Assembly (NCBI GenBank): GCA_021443285.1
Contig: JABUUG010000026.1
Span: forward strand, 13,630 to 23,153
From: Bacteroidaceae bacterium
Lineage (GTDB): Bacteria > Bacteroidota > Bacteroidia > Bacteroidales > Bacteroidaceae
Length of the DNA stretch: 9,524 bases
Reading direction: 5' to 3'
The translations under genes and the position numbers were made by a program. The notes below the pieces were generated by a model. That model made no database searches. It was not told the origin of the DNA and worked only from the letters and a program-made list of their open reading frames with translations. Each line of letters opens with the position of its first letter. The stretch's first letter is position 1. Positions 4,739-9,524 of this stretch are shown in pieces.

Positions 4739-7024
4739 ATGAAAACATACATCTCTGCAATTTTACTCGCTTTCTTCGCTCTAACTGCCTCTGCCCAGAC
4801 ACGCACACTTTTTGACAGCGACTGGCAGTTTACCTTAAATTCTGACTCAGTCTGCCCATCTTTCCCTAATAAGGCGGAGAATTGGCGGCAGGTCACCCTC
4901 CCTCATGACTGGAGCATTGAGGGCAATTTCAACAAGGAAAATCCAACGGGCGGAGACGGCGGCTACCTGCCTTGCGGCACAGGGTGGTACAGAAAAACCT
5001 TCCGCATAAATGAGACAGACAAGGTGGGGAGACTCTGGCTGTACTTTGAGGGAGTGTATATGAACTCTGCCGTATATATAAACGGCAGACTTGCTGGCGG
5101 TCATCCATACGGTTTCAGTTCCTTTTTCGTTGACATCACAGATTTTGTAAGCCACGAAAAGCAGAATATTGTTGCGGTCAGGGTTGATAATTCCCGACAA
5201 AAGAACTGCCGGTGGTACACAGGGTCGGGCATCTACCGTCATGTGTGGCTGATAAAAGACATGAGCGGCAACCGCAACGAGCCTTGGGAACCATTTGTCC
5301 GCACTGAAAAGATATTTGGCATTTCTGCTGACGGCGTCAAGGCGGACTCCGCCATAGCACGCATTTCACGCAACGGGCAGCCAGACGAACTGCGCACCTT
5401 CCGCGATGTCCGCCTGTGGAGCCCTGACCATCCGGCACTATATAACATTGAGGTTGAGGGCAGAGACATTGAGGTCGGCTTCCGTACAATAGAGTACAGT
5501 GCAGGGAAAGGCTTCCTACTTAACGGGCAGCCGGTAAAATTCAACGGCGGATGTATTCACCATGACAACGGAATGCTCGGCACTGCCGCCTATGACAAGG
5601 CGGAATGGCGCAAGGCTCAGCAGATGAAGGATGCAGGCTTCAACGCGGTCCGCACCTCGCATAACGCCCCAAGCCCTGAATTTCTGCGTGCCTGCGACCA
5701 TATCGGACTGATGGTCATTGACGAAGCCTTCGACGGATGGCGTGATGCAAAGAACACTCACGACTACCACACGCTAATCGACGAGTGGTGGCAGAAGGAC
5801 ATCGACGCACTTGTTTTGCGCGACAGAAACCATCCCTCAGTCATCTGCTGGAGCAACGGCAACGAGGTTATTGAGCGCAAGAAATTAGAGGTTGTTACGA
5901 CTTCCAAGAAGCTGGCAGACCGTATGAGAGAACTTGACCCTACCCGCCCCGTAACACAGGCACTGGCTGCCTGGGACAGCGACTGGGAGATATACGACCC
6001 ACTGGCCGCCACACTCGACATCACCGGTTATAACTACATGATACACAAGGCGGAAAGCGACCATGCGCGTGTGCCACAGCGAGTAATGTGGCAGACGGAA
6101 TCCTTCCCGCGAGACGCTTTCAGGAATTGGGCTAAAGCGGCAGACAACCAGTATGTGTTGGGCGATTTCGTCTGGACTGCCATAGACTACATCGGGGAAA
6201 GCGCTATCGGCGCATGGCACTACGACGGGGAAAACCGGGGCGAGCACTATCAGGGCGACCATTATCCTTGGCACGGAGCCTACTGCGGAGACATAGACCT
6301 TACGGGCTGGCGCAAACCTATCTCACACTATCGCGAGATATTGTGGAACACGACGATGAAGAGCCCTGTCTATATGGCAGTGAAAGAGCCGCAAGGCTAC
6401 TACGGCAAAATCAGCGAAACAAGTTGGTCGGTATGGCCCACATGGGAGTCGTGGAACTGGAAAGGGCATGAGAACAAGCCTGTAGAAGTGGAGATATACT
6501 CCCGTTATCCCAAAGTGCGACTGTATCTTAACGGCAAAGTCATCGGCGAAAAACCCACAACAAGAACAGAAGAGTTTAAGGCAACATTCAGCGTGAACTA
6601 CGCTCCCGGCACTCTCCAATGTGTGGCGTTAAACAGCGATGGCACAGAAATACCCGGAAGCGGAAGCATCCTGACGACATCTGCGGACAACGCCTCCCAG
6701 CTGCGCCTTACTCCCACAGCGCAAACGCTTAAGGCAGACGGGCAGGATATAGTATGGGCAACAGTGGAACTGCTTGACGACAAAGGCGTTTTGGTACCGG
6801 ATGCAACCGACGAACTGCATTTTTCAGTAAGCGGTCCGGCACAAATCTTAGCGACTGCCAGCGCTGACCTCAAAGATGAAACGCCCTATCCATCACACAT
6901 CCGCAAGGCATGGAAAGGCAGAGCCACAGTTGCCCTGCGCAGCACCAACCGCACCGGGAAAGTAACTCTCAATGTGAAGGCAAAGAACTTTGGCACAAGC
7001 ATCTGCCTAAAAGCTGTCAAATAG
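4739..7024 (+). CDS. Secreted glycoside hydrolase family 2 (beta-galactosidase-like)
   Basis: The 761-residue protein begins with a signal peptide (hydrophobic ILLAFFALTASA, likely cleavage after A19) and should act in the periplasm or at the cell surface. Domain order: GH2 jelly-roll sugar-binding domain (about 25-172, ending TGSGIYRHVWL), Ig-like domain (about 173-250), TIM barrel (about 255-545), DUF4982-like domain (about 578-648) and a GH2 C-terminal domain 5-like module (about 655-755). The acid/base is E376 in WSNGNEV and the nucleophile E454 in MWQTES; RTSHNAPSPEF (305-315) and DEAFDGW (328-334) are also classic. The Ig-like domain is short: about 55 residues separate VWL from LWSPD, where homologues I know have roughly 85-90. 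Beta-galactosidase is the usual annotation, but the substrate cannot be fixed from sequence. No SusC/SusD pair is in the window. Confidence 0.93.
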   Translation: MKTYISAILLAFFALTASAQTRTLFDSDWQFTLNSDSVCPSFPNKAENWRQVTLPHDWSIEGNFNKENPTGGDGGYLPCGTGWYRKTFRINETDKVGRLWLYFEGVYMNSAVYINGRLAGGHPYGFSSFFVDITDFVSHEKQNIVAVRVDNSRQKNCRWYTGSGIYRHVWLIKDMSGNRNEPWEPFVRTEKIFGISADGVKADSAIARISRNGQPDELRTFRDVRLWSPDHPALYNIEVEGRDIEVGFRTIEYSAGKGFLLNGQPVKFNGGCIHHDNGMLGTAAYDKAEWRKAQQMKDAGFNAVRTSHNAPSPEFLRACDHIGLMVIDEAFDGWRDAKNTHDYHTLIDEWWQKDIDALVLRDRNHPSVICWSNGNEVIERKKLEVVTTSKKLADRMRELDPTRPVTQALAAWDSDWEIYDPLAATLDITGYNYMIHKAESDHARVPQRVMWQTESFPRDAFRNWAKAADNQYVLGDFVWTAIDYIGESAIGAWHYDGENRGEHYQGDHYPWHGAYCGDIDLTGWRKPISHYREILWNTTMKSPVYMAVKEPQGYYGKISETSWSVWPTWESWNWKGHENKPVEVEIYSRYPKVRLYLNGKVIGEKPTTRTEEFKATFSVNYAPGTLQCVALNSDGTEIPGSGSILTTSADNASQLRLTPTAQTLKADGQDIVWATVELLDDKGVLVPDATDELHFSVSGPAQILATASADLKDETPYPSHIRKAWKGRATVALRSTNRTGKVTLNVKAKNFGTSICLKAVK

Positions 7025-7056
7025 CCAATGCCGAACACAGGAACAGATAGCAGGAC

Positions 7057-7368
7057 ATGAAGATTCTGATAAAGGCAAATGACACAAGCATATCCGAACG
7101 CGCAAAAGGGTTGTTGGAATCGTTCGGCAAAGGGATGCACATCTACACACGGGACGACGGCATCAGCCTATACGGCTGCGTCATCTGCATAGGCGCCACA
7201 ACAGACTTCTCGCAGCCGGAGCTGTTCCTGACTGTTGCCGAGCCTAAGACAGAGGATGATTGGGGCGATACGGAGAAAGCTCTCTGGAACTTTTATCGCG
7301 ACAATCTCAAAGATGTTTTCAGCGGCAGATGCAGCTGCGGACTTTTTGAATATTGCCATTGTCATTGA
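7057..7368 (+). CDS. Small cysteine-rich protein of unknown function
   Basis: I do not recognise this 103-residue protein. It starts at the ATG 32 bases after the GH2 stop, on the same strand, and ends about 55 bases before a terminator, so it may be the last gene of that transcript. It has no signal peptide or membrane span. The N-terminal part reads as alternating strand and helix (MKILIKAND, then SERAKGLLESF). A CVIC pair sits at 41-44 and the extreme C-terminus clusters C92, C94, C100, H101, C102 and H103 in CSCGLFEYCHCH. That spacing could bind a metal ion or form disulfides, which is inference. The strand is supported by its position in the gene series; the only long reverse ORF lacks any family signature. 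Confidence 0.65.
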   Translation: MKILIKANDTSISERAKGLLESFGKGMHIYTRDDGISLYGCVICIGATTDFSQPELFLTVAEPKTEDDWGDTEKALWNFYRDNLKDVFSGRCSCGLFEYCHCH

Positions 7369-7422
7369 GAGGACAGAAAGTATAGAAGGCATAGAAAGCA
7401 ACGTTTTTACCGACACATAGCA

Positions 7423-7463
7423 CAAAAAATAGCCTGCGAGATACGTTTGCGGGCTGTTTTTTT
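7423..7463 (+). terminator. Rho-independent terminator
   Basis: AGCCTGC (7431-7437) pairs with GCGGGCT (7449-7455) with one G-U pair and an 11-nt loop, followed by a G and seven T (7457-7463). Six A (7424-7429) lie on the other side, so it could also work on the minus strand. It closes the transcript of the small cysteine-rich gene and insulates the hypD promoter 31 bases further on. Confidence 0.85.
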
Positions 7464-7493
7464 GTTGTAAAGCACATTTTTCCAGCCAGTTAC

Positions 7494-7524
7494 TTGCAAG
7501 GAACGGCACACTTGTCTAACTTTG
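7494..7524 (+). promoter_or_regulatory. Bacteroidota-type promoter of hypD
   Basis: TTG at 7494-7496 and TAACTTTG at 7517-7524 match the -33 and -7 boxes of Bacteroidota vegetative promoters (TTTG and TAnnTTTG), with 20 nt between them. This is the best promoter in the window. Transcription would start near 7531 and give a leader of about 290 nt before the hypD ATG. Confidence 0.75.
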
Positions 7525-7536
7525 CGCCCTGAGAAT

Positions 7537-7599
7537 ATGATGCACACATTTTCTTATCGTCGCCTGTTCAGCTGCCTGATATTCTATCAACAGCGATAG
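7537..7599 (+). other. Possible leader ORF of 20 codons
   Basis: Two consecutive ATG codons (7537-7542) open a frame of 20 codons ending in TAG (7597-7599). The start is only about 6 nt after the predicted transcription start, so translation would be nearly leaderless. The peptide begins MMHTFSYRR and ends FYQQR. It is rich in aromatic and arginine residues and has no proline, so it does not look like a proline- or hydroxyproline-sensing attenuator peptide. It may be chance. Confidence 0.25.
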
Positions 7600-7614
7600 C
7601 GGAAGCAACGGAGA

Positions 7615-7636
7615 CCTTTCCCCATTCTGGGAGAGG
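7615..7636 (+). promoter_or_regulatory. Leader hairpin 1
   Basis: CCTTTCCC (7615-7622) pairs with GGGAGAGG (7629-7636) over 8 bp with one G-U pair and a 6-nt loop. It lies in the hypD leader; role unknown. Confidence 0.5.
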
Positions 7637-7748
7637 CCGCATTTCGCATATCCGTTTTCCGCCACCCTTCTTTGCGAGCGAAGCAACATATTCCATCTAC
7701 AATCAGCAATCTTTTTTTTACAAAAACCAACAATAATGCGTCACTGTG

Positions 7749-7768
7749 TTCGGCGCTATTGCGCCGAA
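7749..7768 (+). promoter_or_regulatory. Leader hairpin 2, perfect 8-bp stem
   Basis: TTCGGCGC (7749-7756) is perfectly complementary to GCGCCGAA (7761-7768) around the tetraloop TATT. There is no U-run after it, so it is not a terminator. It could be an RNA stem or, as DNA, a palindromic protein-binding site. Confidence 0.7.
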
Positions 7769-7770
7769 TG

Positions 7771-7794
7771 ATACTCCACCCGAATGTGGCGTAT
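7771..7794 (+). promoter_or_regulatory. Leader hairpin 3
   Basis: ATACTCCAC (7771-7779) pairs with GTGGCGTAT (7786-7794), eight of nine positions, with a 6-nt loop. It begins 2 nt after hairpin 2 and ends 27 nt before the hypD ATG, so the two could stack and influence translation initiation. Confidence 0.6.
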
Positions 7795-7821
7795 CCGTGT
7801 GATGCCTAATCATTTATCTAT

Positions 7822-9524
7822 ATGACTGCAACATCCACAGCCTTCCGCAAGGCCAACCAGAAAATGAACTTCACCCTGGCGTTCCCCGGCAACGAGGGCG
7901 GCATGAACAACCGCGTGAAGCGCCTCCACCAGGAGAGCATCGACACCCCGACAACCCTGAGCATAGAGCGCGCACTGATAGAGACCGCGTTCTACAAGGA
8001 GAACTACGGCAAATACCCCAACTGCATTCTGCGCGCAATGAACTTCCTTGAGATTTGCCGCAAGAAGACCATATACATCGGTCGCGACGAACTGATTGTG
8101 GGCGAGCGCGGTCCGGTGCCAAAGGCTGTGCCCACATTCCCCGAACTGACCTGCCACAGCGTGGAAGACCTGCAGGTGCTGGACAGCCGCGACATGCAGC
8201 CATACCACATCAGTCAGGAGGACATCGACACCTACGCGCGTGAGGTAATCCCCTACTGGGAGGGCAGGACACAGCGCGAGCGCATCTTCAACCATGTCAG
8301 CGAGCAGTGGCGCGAGGCATATCTCGCCGGCGTGTTCACAGAGTTCATGGAGCAGCGCGCCGCAGGACACACCGCTATGGACGGAAAGATGTACCACTGC
8401 GGCCTGAACGACCTGAAGAAGAAGATTGCCGCAGAGCTGGAGAAGCTCGACTTCATAAACGACCCGGAGGCTACCGACCGCCAGCAGGAGCTACAGGCGA
8501 TGAGCATCAGCTGCGATGCCGCCATCGTCTTTGCCGAACGTCATGCGGAGGAAGCGGAGCGTATGGCTGCCGAAGAGACCGACGCACAGCGCAAGGCGGA
8601 GCTGGAGAAGATAGCAAGCGTATGCCGATGGGTGCCGGCAAACGCGCCACGCGATATGTGGGAGGCTATACAGATGTACTGGTTTGTGCATCTCGGCACC
8701 GTTACAGAGCTTAACGGATGGGACTCGATGAACCCCGGACACATCGACCAGCACCTCTTCCCCTTCTACCAGAAAGGACTCGCCGACGGCACTCTCACGC
8801 GCGACAAGGCGAAGGAGCTTATCAGCTGCCTCTGGATAAAGTTCAACAACCAGCCGGCCCCCCCGAAAGTGGGCATAACATTCAAGGAGAGCGGCACATA
8901 CAACGACTTCACAAACATAAACATCGGCGGCGTAACGCCCGACGGCAAGGATGCCACAAACGAGATTTCGGACATTGTGCTCGAAATACAGGAGTATCTG
9001 CACGAGCTGCAACCGGGTCTGTCGATACACATCAGCCATGTAACGCCCGACAAGTTCCTGCTGGCGGGCTGCAAGGTGATACGCCAGGGACATGGCTATC
9101 CGTCGGTGTTCAACCCCGATGTGTATGTGCCGGAGCTGATGCGCCAGGGCAAGACACTGCGCGACGCACGCGAGGGAGGCTGCTCCGGATGTATCGAGGT
9201 GGGGGCATTCGGCAAGGAGGCTTACCTGCTGACGGGCTACCTCAACACACCGAAGATTCTGGAGATTACGCTCAACAACGGCATCGACCCGGAGAGCGGC
9301 AAGAAGCTCGGTCTGGAGACCGGCGACCCACGCAACTTCAAGACATTCGACGAGCTTTATGAGGCTTACCACAAGCAGATGCTCTATTTCGTGAACATGA
9401 AGATGAAGGTGAACAACTACATAGAGCGTATGTTCTCGCTCTATGCGCCCGCCACCTTCCTCAGCCTCTTCATAGACGACTGCATAACGAAGGGCAAGGA
9501 CTACTACTCCGGCGGCGCACGCTA
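7822..9524 (+). CDS. hypD: trans-4-hydroxy-L-proline dehydratase (glycyl radical enzyme), 3' truncated by window
   Basis: The frame runs 567 codons from the ATG at 7822 to the window edge without a stop. Glycyl radical enzymes of this type are near 800 residues, so the C-terminal glycyl loop (RVxGY) is missing only because the window ends. The family dehydrates trans-4-hydroxy-L-proline to pyrroline-5-carboxylate anaerobically, in the cytosol. The thiyl-radical cysteine and base stand in GGCSGCIEVGAFGKEAY (C457, E459). Residues F175, H183, D301, S357, D362, F363 and Y473 equal C. difficile HypD F152, H160, D278, S334, D339, F340 and Y450, as I recall them, all at offset +23. The N-terminus is about 23 residues longer than that enzyme; starts at M15 or M28 are alternatives. 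A radical-SAM activase would be expected downstream. It has its own promoter and long leader. Confidence 0.9.
   Translation, partial: MTATSTAFRKANQKMNFTLAFPGNEGGMNNRVKRLHQESIDTPTTLSIERALIETAFYKENYGKYPNCILRAMNFLEICRKKTIYIGRDELIVGERGPVPKAVPTFPELTCHSVEDLQVLDSRDMQPYHISQEDIDTYAREVIPYWEGRTQRERIFNHVSEQWREAYLAGVFTEFMEQRAAGHTAMDGKMYHCGLNDLKKKIAAELEKLDFINDPEATDRQQELQAMSISCDAAIVFAERHAEEAERMAAEETDAQRKAELEKIASVCRWVPANAPRDMWEAIQMYWFVHLGTVTELNGWDSMNPGHIDQHLFPFYQKGLADGTLTRDKAKELISCLWIKFNNQPAPPKVGITFKESGTYNDFTNINIGGVTPDGKDATNEISDIVLEIQEYLHELQPGLSIHISHVTPDKFLLAGCKVIRQGHGYPSVFNPDVYVPELMRQGKTLRDAREGGCSGCIEVGAFGKEAYLLTGYLNTPKILEITLNNGIDPESGKKLGLETGDPRNFKTFDELYEAYHKQMLYFVNMKMKVNNYIERMFSLYAPATFLSLFIDDCITKGKDYYSGGAR

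Larger units (their letters stand above)
7531..7821 (+). other. Long 5' leader of hypD
   Basis: Between the predicted start of transcription and hypD lie about 290 nt with no long ORF. They contain a possible 20-codon ORF (7537-7599), a hairpin at 7615-7636, a run of eight T at 7712-7719 and two adjacent hairpins at 7749-7794. I recognise no known riboswitch class. The T-run has no strong stem directly in front, so a simple attenuator is not evident. Confidence 0.5.

Noticed and set aside
7526..7545. CTGAGA near the start of the hypD leader, as in TPP riboswitches.
   Set aside because: The remaining conserved TPP-aptamer parts, such as the second conserved arm, are missing, and hypD has no link to thiamine.
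7700..7720. Run of eight T at 7712-7719 as an attenuator terminator in the leader.
   Set aside because: No strong stem ends directly before the run. The nearest weak pairing is more than 20 nt away.
8491..9372. Long minus-strand frame of 293 codons opposite hypD, and another of 195 codons at 7810-8397.
   Set aside because: Both are shadows of the G+C-rich hypD codons. They show no family motifs, while the plus strand has a complete glycyl radical enzyme active site.

Overview
The window looks like a chromosomal segment of a gut-type anaerobe of the Bacteroidota (order Bacteroidales, Prevotella/Bacteroides-like). Three things point there. Several gene starts are preceded by the Bacteroidota -7 box TAnnTTTG, at 2925-2932 (minus), 3029-3036 and 7517-7524. 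Most starts lack a Shine-Dalgarno sequence. The gene content includes a secreted GH2 enzyme and an oxygen-sensitive glycyl radical enzyme. The genus cannot be fixed from the sequence alone.

Layout. Two minus-strand genes fill the left third: an FAD-dependent dehydrogenase of the COG2509 type (143-1699) and, upstream of it, a nitronate monooxygenase/FabK-like flavoprotein (1926-2879). The DNA on both sides of the dehydrogenase gene carries a degenerate intergenic element made of GACAAATGACTT, then GGTAATGTC, then iterated TTTAACTCC. The two copies are in opposite orientations. The right copy includes ten 11-bp tandem units and a perfect 15-bp inverted repeat.

A divergent intergenic region (2880-3201) leads to the plus strand. 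An AT-rich two-gene cassette comes first: a GHKL-type ATPase (3202-3930, possibly starting further upstream) and a STAS-like DUF4325 protein (3935-4300), 4 bases apart. This pairing resembles a kinase/antagonist partner switch, but its target is unknown. It is the least understood and most transfer-like part of the window. Next are RidA (4321-4701), a secreted GH2 glycosidase (4739-7024) and a small cysteine-rich protein of unknown function (7057-7368). Gaps here are short (20, 37 and 32 bases), and a rho-independent terminator stands at 7423-7463.

The right end holds a well-formed Bacteroidota promoter (7494-7524), a leader of about 290 nt with three hairpins and a possible 20-codon upstream ORF, and the first 567 codons of a glycyl radical enzyme. 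I identify it as trans-4-hydroxy-L-proline dehydratase (HypD), because every active-site position I recall from the Clostridioides difficile enzyme is present at a constant offset of +23. The C-terminal glycyl radical domain and any activating enzyme lie beyond the window.

Functionally the window is a mosaic: redox flavoproteins, a putative regulatory or defence cassette, housekeeping imine deaminase, glycan hydrolysis, and anaerobic hydroxyproline use. Only the ATPase/DUF4325 pair, and perhaps RidA-GH2-small protein, look co-transcribed.
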